Below are positions 1 to 9,622 of a DNA stretch of 64,000 nt, piece after piece. The notes beneath the pieces are model-generated. The model was given only the letters and a program-made list of their open reading frames with translations, had not been told where the DNA came from and did no database searches. The stretch comes from Neoechinorhynchus agilis (Eukaryota; Acanthocephala). Positions within the stretch are counted from its first letter, which is position 1; every line of letters begins with the position of its first letter. The translations under genes and the position numbers were made by a program. The DNA lies in assembly GCA_051530055.1 (NCBI GenBank), contig CM121341.1:1054001-1118000 (forward strand), written 5' to 3'.

Positions 1-2
1 GT

Positions 3-491
3 TTTCATTTTTGGCTTGAGACTCTACGGGAGATCAAATTAAGTCAAAGTGGATTCGAAAGAGTAACAGCAAAACTAAGACATATTTCACAATTTATGAC
101 CCAGGCCATACAGCAACTTTCCAATGAGTACTCCATTGACGTGTACATGCTTCTGGCTGCTGTTATATCGATTCCGTTCGTCGCTGAGACGGAACTGACC
201 GTTGAACGATCGTTTGTCACATTTTGCGACCTTATTGAGGATATTCTAAAGATCAACGGAATCTTAGAGTCTGAATTAAACGAGAGACATCATCATGGTT
301 TGGTACCAGATTTAAAGGCCAATATAAAACCGAAAAAAGCAAAGCTGTCCATTCTGGTAAATGCACTGTTCAATATCATCAATGAATTTGATCTAAATCA
401 ACAACAGTCGTATAGCAATGTACTCTCGACACCAGGGCAGAACAGAGATCATTTACAGAGATCATACCTTTATCCTTATGGTTACGTTTAA
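3..491 (+). CDS. C-terminal exon of an unidentified protein (5' part outside window)
   Basis: An open frame runs in from the window edge and ends at a stop at 489-491, giving about 162 residues. I do not recognise the protein. The visible part is soluble and probably helical, with a hydrophobic stretch near LLAAVISIPFVAE, an acidic middle (CDLIEDILKINGILESEL) and a lysine-rich patch (KPKKAKLS), then a polar tail ending in YPYGYV. There is an internal ATG at 96, but the frame is open upstream of it, so this is more likely a terminal exon than a complete gene. An AATAAA about 35 bp after the stop supports this as a real 3' end. Confidence 0.55.
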   Translation, partial: FHFWLETLREIKLSQSGFERVTAKLRHISQFMTQAIQQLSNEYSIDVYMLLAAVISIPFVAETELTVERSFVTFCDLIEDILKINGILESELNERHHHGLVPDLKANIKPKKAKLSILVNALFNIINEFDLNQQQSYSNVLSTPGQNRDHLQRSYLYPYGYV

Positions 492-525
492 GTTGGATTT
501 TAAGCATTCTGTATACTCTTTCACT

Positions 526-531
526 AATAAA
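526..531 (+). terminator. Poly(A) signal AATAAA
   Basis: An AATAAA hexamer lies 35 bp downstream of the stop at 491 and is followed by a T-rich stretch. This is the expected place for the cleavage signal of the gene entering from the left edge. Confidence 0.5.
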
Positions 532-619
532 GTTTTGTCGGCTCTTTTTTAGTTTATATAAATAGGCGATAACCAACCAGATCAGCCGAATTTTCTTTTG
601 TTTAATGTCTGAGTGACTG

Positions 620-1140
620 TTTAAACAAGTTATCTATCTAATCGACTTGTGGATTTTTTTAACTACGATGATTTTAATTCTTTAGCTTTAAGAGCGAAGT
701 GAATTCCTAAAAATTTATTTGATACATCTAGCAAATATGCAATCACTTATGAAATTACTATTCTTACTTTCTTTTTTAAGATTCCATGGTTTTCCCTTCC
801 ATTTCTGGGTTTTTTTCCAAAAAATGAACAGATTAACGTAATTAGAAGAGAGATATGGCGTTCTGTTTACTGCTCCTTTCAATGTTGCATTTCTATTGGT
901 CGGAACAGTAAACGTTGAATCAATTATCATTTCGCCATAATTCTGTTGAGATTTCAACTTCGAGAAAAGTTTAACTTGCGAGAAGAAATGAACGATTCAA
1001 ACTTTGATTATGAAACTTTGAGATTAAAAATCATACAAAGGAAAATGAAATCTGGGATTATAATTAATTTTACTTGGGTCATCAAATAACGTTCTTATAA
1101 AGTATTTCAAAAATGCTCAAGCAAAAAAACGACAACTAGG
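620..1140. other. Intergenic, AT-rich, no gene seen
   Basis: AT-rich sequence between the end of the first gene and the decayed Penelope-like element. Short open frames here lack homology signs or splice structure. I see no RNA gene or repeat. Confidence 0.4.
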
Positions 1141-1149
1141 AGGATTCTG

Positions 1150-2790
1150 CGAAGTGAAATGTATACCGGAAGGCACGTTGAACTGGATCATCATTTTCAC
1201 CCTCGAAGCGAGCTGATGAGTACATCGAGAGACATTTGCTCAATGTGCGGGAGGGTAATCGTTACAGGGATCAGAAGCTTAAATTTAACCTTAATCGAGC
1301 TGAACAAGACGCACTTCCACGAATAAAAAGGAGAGGAAGGGAAAAGTCGATTCATATTTCATTGAGTGACAAAGGCTTTGACCGAATTTCGATCGATAAA
1401 GGTGTAAAAGATGATCTTGCTACATTTATGACGGAATTGAAGCGCAGGAAGTTCAGCCGCAGGAGATTTTAAAGGAATGAGTGGCTTCATCCGTGGACCA
1501 TTACGGGTGTCCGTGGTGTTTAATGGTCAAAACAAAATGCCGATCGGCCCGATAACATTGACCACAGCGTCTTTGCTTAAAAGCAGACCAATTATTTCGG
1601 TAGTCAATGGACCCGCGTACCGATTTTCTCGCTTCCTAGTGATTAGCCCAATGCTTCAGTGTTATTTGCGGAATGTAGAGGGCTTAATTTTCTGAATGTG
1701 CGATGCAATGGTTTAAATGGTAGCCAGGTTATGTCCTTTGATTTTGTGGCAATGAGGGAACAGTACGAGGACTCGAAAAGCCGTTGAATGAGAACAAAGA
1801 AAACTTAAACGTTTTTCGGAATGCTGCCGACCGACGTGATTCGGCTCACTCGAATGGTTTTAGAGTACAACTTCATTCGATATAACGACCGAATCTATCT
1901 ACAAATCCGTGGATTGTCAATGGGAAACAGTCTTGCTTTCGAATTGGCAATCATTTTCGTCGATGATTTGGAAAAGTAGTGTACCTTCCCACATTAAAGG
2001 TTGAGTCAAATTTATCCCCGCTGCGTGGATGATGTGCTGTTCGCCTACAAGGAAGATTGGGAGATTGATGAAATGGCGAGGAGGTTGAATTCTATGGATT
2101 CTACTGGACGGGTTTAGGTGACGCGAAACCAACCATCAAATTATCTGCCGTTCCTATGTTTGTGTATCAAAGTTAATCCGATCACTGATTTCAGTTGGTA
2201 TCGCAAACAGTAAAAGGTTTAGTCATGCATCGAGATTCCCATAATCCTTGGGCAATGAAACAGGCAATTTACGCTGCGATGCACAGGACAGCACTGATTT
2301 GCTCATTGTCATTAACGGAAAAACGATTCACGTTTCGCTGATAATGGATATATGAACGTAACGAGATCATGCGGTTTAAAGAGACGAGAAACGGAATGAC
2401 GATCATCCACAGAATCGATATAAAGCAAAAAACCAATTCTCAAGATTCCAAATATCAATGAAAAGTTCACTAGCGACATTCGAAAGCGGCTGCGACGATC
2501 GAGAATGGATGCTCGGATTGTTCACAGAAACGCATTTAAACTTGGGTGAATCTTGATCGTTATGAAAAGCCTGAAAGATGCCCAGCATCGTTCTTAGGGA
2601 AGTCCGTGGACGATTCACGTGTGGCCGATGACAATCGCGAGTTGATCTACACGGGAAAACTGAACGGCATTAGCGTAAAAAAACGCTGACCGAAACCGGT
2701 TCACAACACATTGAAGCCGGACGCAAAATCGGCGAAACACCACCCAGAGTGCCACAGCGACGGAGAAAACTCTCGAAGCGATTTAGGTTT
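1150..2790 (+). mobile_element. Decayed Penelope-like element (PLE), reverse transcriptase region, copy 1
   Basis: Translated pieces match the complete PLE at the right edge of the window in order: an N-terminal segment with KLKFNLNRAEQDAL, then GPLRVSVVFNGQNKMPIGP and RPIISVVNGPAYRFSRF (compare RPIISAVNGPAYRVSRF at 63.8 kb), then a YLQIRGLSMGNSL-like block, a RCVDDVLFAY-like catalytic block, WYRKQ and HRDSHNPWAMK, and finally ILKIPNINEKFTSDI with RIVHRNAF. The element is old and heavily interrupted. About 1.08 kb of it (1350-2433) recurs almost unchanged at 50513-51622, including its interruptions. It lies upstream of RPL39 with no sign that it serves the host. Confidence 0.85.
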
Positions 2791-2799
2791 GTGGCAAAA

Positions 2800-3380
2800 G
2801 AATCGGTGGAACTATCTATCGTCGAGGCATTAATAATATCCCGGGCGGATGGAAAAAGATGGTGTTTCCCACAGACAATGCGACTGATAGTTCTGGTACA
2901 GACATGACGAACTTTCTACACTTCAATGTCGCTACTTTAACTCAGTTACGATCTGCATGAGCCTTTGTGGATTTCCGAAGAAGCCATAATTCTCTTCTCT
3001 CAACATAATTTCTATCCGGAAGATTTTGATCGCCACACTTCCAATTCGTGTAAGACGCTGCGAATTATTCAACAATTAATTTTTCAGCGCAACGATCAGT
3101 TCGACCAATTCGAAATTTAGTTTAAAAAGTTTACAGCAACAAGTCTGATAATCAAAGTCAATTTTCGCCGTCATTGGATTCTCTTCTTTCGTGCCCGAAA
3201 CTCCGCACATTCTCTGAAGCGCACACGGCGTTTTTACCAAAGCTCCAAGATTCCTCACTATTTTACGAAGGACTGAAATGATGAAGTCTAGATTTTCCGA
3301 TCGGATATGACGATACAACTAAATATTTCCAATCGATCCTTCTGATCAGTCTTCTATTGCCGCGCTTCAACTCACATACT
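2800..3380. other. Region upstream of RPL39, no supported gene
   Basis: Between the PLE and RPL39 there is a minus-strand open frame (3076-3318) without an ATG start and with no recognisable motif, and a short plus-strand frame without homology signs. The region may hold the promoter of the RPL39/RPS29 pair. I see no clear TATA box. Confidence 0.35.
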
Positions 3381-3387
3381 TTTTAAG

Positions 3388-3543
3388 ATGTCGTCACATA
3401 AGACTCTTCGGATTAAAAAAGTCTTAGCAAAGAAGATGAACCAAAATCGTCCTTTGCCCGTCTGGATGCGACTACGTCATGGCGTCAAAGTCAAGTACAA
3501 CTTCAAGCGAAGACATTGGCGTCGTACTAAACTCAAATTGTGA
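3388..3543 (+). CDS. RPL39: 60S ribosomal protein L39 (eL39)
   Basis: This is a single uninterrupted exon for a 51-residue protein, the usual length of eukaryotic eL39. It starts [20 protein letters not shown] and ends [11 protein letters not shown], with the hallmark [11 protein letters not shown] and the highly basic C-terminus. eL39 sits in the large subunit and lines the nascent-chain exit tunnel. The ATG directly follows a pyrimidine stretch ending in AG (TTTTTAAG), which looks like a splice acceptor and suggests spliced-leader trans-splicing exactly at the start codon. RPS29 follows on the same strand after 84 bp, so the two may be co-transcribed. The identification is secure; the trans-splicing and operon readings are inferences. 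Confidence 0.97.
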   Translation: MSSHKTLRIKKVLAKKMNQNRPLPVWMRLRHGVKVKYNFKRRHWRRTKLKL

Positions 3544-3627
3544 TTGAACTTCAACATAAAAGACGTCGTTTTGACGTGCGAGTGTCTTCTTCTTTTCGCT
3601 TTTCAAATATGTTCATTAACATTCTAG

Positions 3628-3831
3628 ATGGGAAATCCTTTAGCTGAAGATGAAGCCAAATCGAACCCGAATCGACTTTGGAAAAGTCATACTAAAAGAA
3701 ACGGAAGAGGATCAAGGAAGTGCCGTATTTGTGCCAACGGACACGGAATTATGAGGAACTATAATCTTAATGTCTGTAGACAATGCTTTCGAGAGAATAC
3801 AGCGAATCTCGGATTCGTAAAGTTGAACTAA
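3628..3831 (+). CDS. RPS29: 40S ribosomal protein S29 (uS14)
   Basis: The 67-residue protein contains the RPS29 core: LWKSHTKRNGRGSRKCRICA, then NLNVCRQCFRENTANLGFVK. The zinc site is visible as two CxxC pairs (CRIC and CRQC). The family is normally about 56 residues, so this copy has about 11 extra residues at the N-terminus (MGNPLAEDEAKSNPN) before the conserved part. There is no second ATG at the conserved start. The ATG directly follows TTCTAG, again like a trans-splice acceptor. RPL39 lies 84 bp upstream on the same strand. The protein is a small-subunit component near the mRNA entry and decoding side. Confidence 0.96.
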   Translation: MGNPLAEDEAKSNPNRLWKSHTKRNGRGSRKCRICANGHGIMRNYNLNVCRQCFRENTANLGFVKLN

Positions 3832-4054
3832 TATTGAATTGGGACGTTTTCCAAAGAAATAGATATTTCGTTTAGAAATGCGTGGTTCTGTAGCGCCTCT
3901 TAAATTCTCGCCAATCAAATGCTACAGCCAAATCTCACCAATAAGAACTCCTGGTTTTACAAACGAACGATTATCGATGGGAACGGCGAACTTACAGGAT
4001 CTTTCTGAATCGCTGATTCTCTTATAAAAATAGCTCAATACACAGGGGTCCTTG

Positions 4055-4055
4055 G

Positions 4056-4090
<35 letters not shown>

Positions 4091-4091
4091 G
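4055..4091. repeat. (GTT)n microsatellite
   Basis: About 12 uninterrupted GTT units downstream of RPS29, a simple sequence repeat. Confidence 0.95.
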
Positions 4092-4099
4092 CGATCAAC

Positions 4100-4640
4100 C
4101 ATTTTTCAACCTTGCTCAAAGATTCTGCGGTGCTCGCTCCGACGGCATCAATTGTCTACATCGCGAGAGGCTTTTGACATGTTGAGCTACCGATCGAGAC
4201 ATTTGTATTTCTCCAACTCATGAAACTCTAAGGGACAAGTTGCTCTTAGCAACCGTATTCGGGTAGGTGAAGTTCCAAGGAAACTACCTCTTCGCCACGG
4301 AACTGTTGTTGCGACCTGCGCGAGGGAGATAGAATGCCAGCCCTCGCAAGAGCCCGAAGTTTTAGAACATTCACCATGTTGTGGTGATTGGGCTTAGCTA
4401 TCGTGTTTGGAACAATGGAATCGGTTCGTTACTTTGCTATCCCCGTCTTGGCACCGCACTTGCCTGTCGCAGGGATTGAACAATCCACGAATAAATGTAA
4501 TATTCAAGTGAGAACAATTTTAGCATCTAAAGTGTTAAAAAAACTACGGGATCATTTGGTAGCAGCAGCGAGTAAGCGTGCTCGTTCTTTGGGTTCTTCA
4601 CAAAAACCAAGGAGGTTTCGGAATTCCTTCTAAAACCAAG
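4100..4640. other. Unassigned sequence, no supported gene
   Basis: This stretch is more GC-rich than its surroundings and contains short open frames, one of them basic (4388-4633, with VRYFAIPVLAPHLPVAG). None has an identifiable family, an intact gene structure or a clear RNA fold. It may be an old repeat. Confidence 0.3.
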
Positions 4641-5280
4641 AGTCTGACCAACGTTTTTGTATTGATGGATTCGTTGGGGCTGGTAGTTCGAGTTCTTTAC
4701 TCCATTTTTCTAGTGCTATTTGATAAGATTGGTCGTCAATTTCGGTGTAGAGGCGATAATTTGTCGTTGAGAAGTAGAAAAAGATGAGTTTTGAAACATT
4801 TTTCAAGAATTTTTGAAAGAGCGGGCAGAATGGATATTGGACGGAGTGATTCCGTGGAAATAATATGTACATATTTCGTAAGGAGGATAACTTTAGCAGT
4901 TTTGAGGCATGATGGGTAGATGTTATATAAAAAGCTGAGGTTTATAATGTGGGTAAGAGGGTCGATGAGTTCGGGGATGATGTAGCGAAGTGCGTTATTT
5001 CTTGAGATGTTAGAGACCTTCATTTTATGAAGCAAAGTGGAATATTGGAGAGTTGACAGAAGTGTCAATTGTGGGAGTGATAGTTATTGCAGAGTCTTAG
5101 ATGAGCAATGGTTGTAATTTGAATCAGGTCAGAGGTTCTGATTGATGGAGTCAAGAACGTGTTTCAGTTCAGGAATGGATCAAGGTTGCGTAGACCAAAA
5201 GATTCTTTAAAGGCCTGCCACCATGTTGAATTGTCACATGAACAAATTTTGGATGAAAGAAAGTTTTTGCGGGCGATAAG
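4640..5280 (-). mobile_element. LINE (jockey-like) reverse transcriptase fragment
   Basis: On the minus strand the translation gives NALRYIIPELIDPLTHIINL, FLYNIYPSCLKTAKVI and LRPISILPALSKILEK. This is the finger/palm region of a non-LTR retrotransposon reverse transcriptase (family pattern: PLT.I.N.S...G.FP..WK.A.V.P..K......N.RPIS.LP..SKI.E). No catalytic YADD block or endonuclease lies nearby, so this is a truncated and damaged piece. It is unrelated to the RTE-like LINE at 53-61 kb. Confidence 0.8.
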
Positions 5281-5309
5281 TATTTTGGAATTATTGTTTA
5301 GGTCTGACG

Positions 5310-5475
5310 CTAGCGTCTATTACTAACAAACAAACTGATGATGAACCCGACGAGGTTCGCAGAACGTCTTTAATAAATAATCATTTACCGGCTGTAGACC
5401 TAAACAATAATTCTTATTACATTCTCCGGTACATCACATATCGACATTTTTAGATAAGTATTTTGCTAGTTAGAG
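5310..5475. repeat. Dispersed repeat, copy 1 (second copy at 24650-24780)
   Basis: The segments ATAATCATTTACCG, AACAATAATTC and CACATATCGACATTT occur here in the same order as at 24690-24775, with short differences between. The shared block is about 110-130 bp. No coding content is seen, so it is probably a short non-autonomous element. Confidence 0.6.
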
Positions 5476-5479
5476 CTAT

Positions 5480-6245
5480 CTATAAACAGGGAAAGTCTGG
5501 AGAGTTATTGCGATTGGCTTTCGATGTTTGCTTTTGAAGGAGATTCAAGATGGAGGTTATTCGTGGTGGGTTGCGGTTGGATATTCGAATGAACTTCTTG
5601 GGAATTGTCGAAGTTGGGGAATTTTTATGATTGAAGTTATGGAAGACATGGATAAGGAAGGGTCATTTGTGTTGTCAAAGTGGTGCAGAGTGTCCTGAAG
5701 GTGCTGAAGTATGTGGATCCTCGGCCGTGACGTAGAATGAGGCCCGATGCTATTGGTGCAATTGCGACTATTGGTTGTTCCTCTGTTTTCATTAGCAAGA
5801 TGTAAAAATCGATTCTGATTTTAAGAATGAACGACGATCAATGCAGAAGAAGAGTGGTCGTCGAATCTTAGATTGTAATGAAGATATCCAATGAGTCATA
5901 CTTGCCACTTTGTAATCCATAAAAGATTGGCTAGAAGAAAAATTATTTACGGATTAAAACTTGCACAGATCCAAGTAGGAGAAATAATGTTTAAGCTTAA
6001 CCACTAATATTCCGTTCAGTGAATCCTGTTTCGGAATTTTGATGTTCTCGGGTAAATATTAAATGAATTTTTCATGATCGATTTTAGCGCTATGGCGATC
6101 GTATAATGTATATTGAGAAAACATTAAGAAAAACTAAAATTAGAAGCGAGTCTTCTGCACACGTACCAACGAGTCCATTTATTTTCTCTCTCCCTGAATT
6201 TTTCTACATCGTAGTTTCATAAAGAATTAATATTTCATGTATTTG
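5480..6245. other. Intergenic, no gene seen
   Basis: No recognisable coding frame, RNA gene or repeat on either strand. This lies downstream of the minus-strand NUP42-like gene. Confidence 0.35.
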
Positions 6246-6280
6246 TACATTATGTGTGCGCAACCAACCGATTGAAAGCA

Positions 6281-7217
6281 TCAGTTTCTACATTGCTCCT
6301 TCGTCGGTGGCTGAAGGGGTATTCGACCTTCGAACCGTTCGCAATCATACGCTTGTCTGTCTTCTTCAGTTTGCTCAGTTGAATAAACTTGAGTGGGGAC
6401 GTATTGATTAGCGCAATCAGTGTCTTCATTGCTCGAATTATCACACTCTCGCATCCATTGTCTCTAAAATAATTAGTGAATTTAAATTTGAAGAATGCAC
6501 TAACGATCTTGTCTCGAGTGTCATCATCCATCTTTGCCAACTGAGATAGGCAATCCAAAGAGACTTCATTCGCGTAATTCATTTCAATCTTCTGTAGAAT
6601 AAAAATAAATCGATCCATTTTCCACCTGCCGAAACTTACGAACTGTTCAAGATTGTTGTTTTTGAGCGCTTCGTTATAATAATATCGCGCTTCGTCCATC
6701 GAAATATTATGCAAGCCTTAACAATTAAAACTTGAAAATTCTCACTTCAGCCGGCGAAAGAGACCTTCGAAATTTCCTTTGACTGTAGCTACTCCAACGC
6801 ATGTAGTGACCCATCCATTAGAACCAATAATGTTTTTGGATGATTGTTGAAGGTTGTCACTGTCAAACGTTGATTTGTGGATTAAAAGACAAAAAGAACA
6901 CTCACATCGCTTTTTCGACGATACTATCGCTTTGCCCATGAACATGAATCTCCCTTGTATGTGTCGTTTCTAAACGACCGAAATAAAAAATTCGGAGTTA
7001 TGAACAATGGTTTACCTTCATTTGGCGCTCTAAGCCGGTTAGGACGACGGTCAATGTGGGTTCTGGGTCTTGGGGGAATGTAATTGCCACGTGGACAAAA
7101 TACATGAGCGAATGGACAATTCTCTCCATTACGGCATTGACCCATGTTAAAGAAGTAACAAGGACGCGTTAACATCGATCTACGAAATAAACCGTTTTGA
7201 TGGTTCAAATTGTTCAT
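6281..7217 (-). CDS. NUP42: NUP42-like nucleoporin, CCCH zinc finger (copy A)
   Basis: This minus-strand gene has about five exons separated by introns of roughly 45-50 nt. Exon 1 (from 7217) encodes a CCCH zinc finger, RPCYFFNMGQCRNGENCPFA plus H (C-x7-C-x5-C-x3-H). Later exons encode NIIGSNGWVTTCVGVATVKG, HNISMDEARYYYNEALKNNN and a helical part. The last exon ends with TEEDRQAYDCERFEGRIPLQ followed by PPTKEQC, which resembles the C-terminal GLE1-binding peptide of NUP42/NUPL2 (acidic-F...GKIP..PP..E). NUP42 sits on the cytoplasmic face of the nuclear pore and helps GLE1 in mRNA export. The stop is at 6281-6283; a longer frame past it appears only if the last intron is read through. The ATG directly follows TGCTTTAG, like a trans-splice acceptor. 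Family assignment is inferred from both ends. Boundaries of intron 3 (weak GTCTCT donor) are uncertain. Confidence 0.72.
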
Positions 7218-7437
7218 CTAAAGCATAGCGGATCGAGTGACATGAACTTCTTTTAAAAAGAGTGCAAAACGTGATTGATTTTGAACAACAATTGGATCGG
7301 AATCGCACAATTGAGAGGATTTCCACCAATAAACAGACGGGAAATACCGTAACGGTTATTTCAAAAAAAACGCAATGATTAACACTTTGCAATGCTGCAA
7401 CATTTAAAATATACACATTTGTTGTTTGAACATTCAA

Positions 7438-7844
7438 ACAGAAAAATGAGAAAACAGTGTTGATCTATTGAACAAACAAAAATTCTTGATAACAAACTAC
7501 CGAGCATGAAATATTTCACGGGCGAAGTGTGTTATCTGGAAGGATTTTTCTATCGATGATTAAGAAATTGACGAAAAAATACGTCTTTCCATACAGGCGT
7601 TTTAATCGTATTATTGATTCAGAAATCACTTTCAATAAAATTCGTAATTGAGTTTCCATGGTAACAGTTGCGCATTTTCACTGAATCGTCAAAAAAACCA
7701 TAAGACTTTAAAATCCGTACAAGATTGTACGCCTTTATTAAGGTTGTTAAATGCGCATTTGATAAACGCGTACAAGATTGTGCGCTTCAGAAAAACCAAT
7801 CAGATTTTAAACTCATTTCAATTTGCCATGAAACAACCTATTAA
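7438..7844. other. Intergenic, no gene seen
   Basis: AT-rich sequence upstream of NUP42-like copy A. Only short frames with no homology signs. Two partly similar segments (GTACAAGATTGTACGC and GTACAAGATTGTGCGC) repeat at about 7719 and 7770. Confidence 0.35.
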
Positions 7845-8060
7845 ATTTTATTTGTCGATAGGAGAAAATAAATGAAATTAAGAATTTATTTGATATTTCG
7901 GTCCAATATCTCGGATGTAGCGATTGCTTGTAAGTTATTAAATAGTTGAGTAACTTACAAGCAATCGCTACATCCGAGATAGTGGATCGAAATATCAAAT
8001 AAAATCTTAATTTCATTTATTTTCTCCTATCAACAAATAACAACGAATTATCTTTTCACG
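7845..8060. repeat. Long palindrome derived from PLE terminal repeats, flanked by 12-bp direct repeat
   Basis: Two arms of about 88 bp (from 7848 and ending at 8040) are inverted copies around a 13-bp centre. The arm sequence (GTCGATAGGAGA.ATAAATG, AAATTAAGA.TTTAT, CACTATCTCGGAT) also occurs once at 19640-19735, just 3' of the minus-strand PLE there, so the arms are that element's terminal region in head-to-head array. ACAACCTATTAA occurs on both sides (7833-7844 and 8061-8072), as expected of a target-site duplication. Confidence 0.8.
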
Positions 8061-8074
8061 ACAACCTATTAATT

Positions 8075-9610
8075 CATCAAACAAAAACCGATAAAAGGCG
8101 TAACGATATCATTTTCCACGATCGAGGACCAAATATTTCACGACTTGCGAAAGAAACGCAATTCTCTTATTTTAAACTTACCTTAAATCGGAATAAAACC
8201 TCTCGCAGCGCAATTCCTCTAAGATTCGATAGAAAAGGTGCATTCACATTCTGAATCAAAAAAATTATAAACACACAACGAAATTTATTCGCAAACACAT
8301 TTTCTTTAGAACTAATTTTTTTCACAGAATTCAAGACGATAAAGCATTTTGTGTTTACAAAGACGATATTTGCGTTGATCGACACATGAATTCTTCCATA
8401 TCTAAAGCGCGCATTTAACTCCATCTTCTTTGGTTCATCTTCTACATCAAAAGAACGTGTTCAAAACTCCTTTTCATACGCCTTCGTCATATTTAAGAGT
8501 CTTTACGTGGTCTGTAATTTTGGGAGTCTGACTCTGTTTTTCTGAAGCAGCGCGCTCTTGAGCGTACTTGCTCTTTTTTTTGTGTGCACATTCGTGCGTA
8601 TGAAGATTGTTGGGATTTTAGCGGCTGGTGACGGATCTCGTTCGGTTGATAGAACACTATAAAAATGAGTTTCTCTTGGCAAAATTAACGATCTGTCATA
8701 GGGTGCATGCCAGAATGTGGAAAATACGATGTAGGCTGGGTAATGCGATTTTTTGTTGAGAAAAAAGCGTTTGAGACCTTGTTTCCTTTTTTTTATGCAA
8801 ACCAAAACTTACTAATCTTTTTTTAAATGCAATCCAAATATTTTCTCTTGATAATTTTTTAATCAGAATTGTCACTTTCTTAATTTTCGGATCGAAAAAC
8901 CATTTATGATCTTTATTATTTTCCGTTTTAATCAAATTTGATTTTGGTATTGATTTTTGTTTAGCGAGATGCTTAATTTGACTTTACGTTTTTCTCAAAA
9001 TGTGAATCATTTTACATCTCTCGCTTTTTGGATGCATTTAAACCGTAAACCCCATGAAATGAGCGAAAAATCTCCGTGAAATTTTAACTACTACCTTTTT
9101 CAATGAACGTTTCTCGATATTTTGTTCAGCAAACTCACATTGATGTTCGTTTCTGCAGAAATCTATGACTGAATTTAATGCTCTCGTTTTTCCCCAAATG
9201 TCATATGAAGTCGTTCTAGACATCGGAGATTTATTCTCTCATATCCACGTAAATGAGTTGTCCAAAGTTGCGATTTTAAAAATCTTCTCCTCGAACTCCA
9301 TCTTTTAACAATGATGAAAAACCACATTTTCACTCTTTTTGATTCGAACGTTTATTGAAATTGTTTTTGTTTGGAGATGGATCATGTTTTTTATATGGAT
9401 GAAAAAATTTAGGCCACAAATCTTTGAATCTAATCTTCGAATCGGACTCATTTTTCTTACATGATTATTTATTAAACCACGCAAAAAAATTCGTTGTAAC
9501 TTATATACTTTTAAACCAGGTTTGGCGTCCAAGTTTAAAGTACAACATCCCTCCTCCCCTTCAAAATTCTACGCTTATTTCACTACTGCAGAACAAAACT
9601 TTCGTCTTCC
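8075..9610. other. Region upstream of clathrin gene, no supported gene
   Basis: Several short frames exist. One minus-strand stretch (8170-8420) has acceptor- and donor-like sites (TTTTTTGATTCAG and AAG/GTAAGT), so it could hold exons of a small gene, but I cannot assign a family. The last few hundred bases before 9623 should include the clathrin promoter; no motif stands out. Confidence 0.3.
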
Positions 9611-9622
9611 ATTATCATCAAA

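Noticed and set aside
7845-8040. Hammerhead core in the palindrome at 7.9 kb
   Set aside because: The CTGAAGA part present at 19.7 kb is lost here, so although the hairpin and GAAA remain, a ribozyme is not supported in this copy.
8503-8935. Minus-strand frames upstream of clathrin (LILPRETHFYSVLSTERDPS, KKRASTLKSALLQKNRVRL)
   Set aside because: They overlap one another in different frames, have no recognisable family and no clear splice sites.
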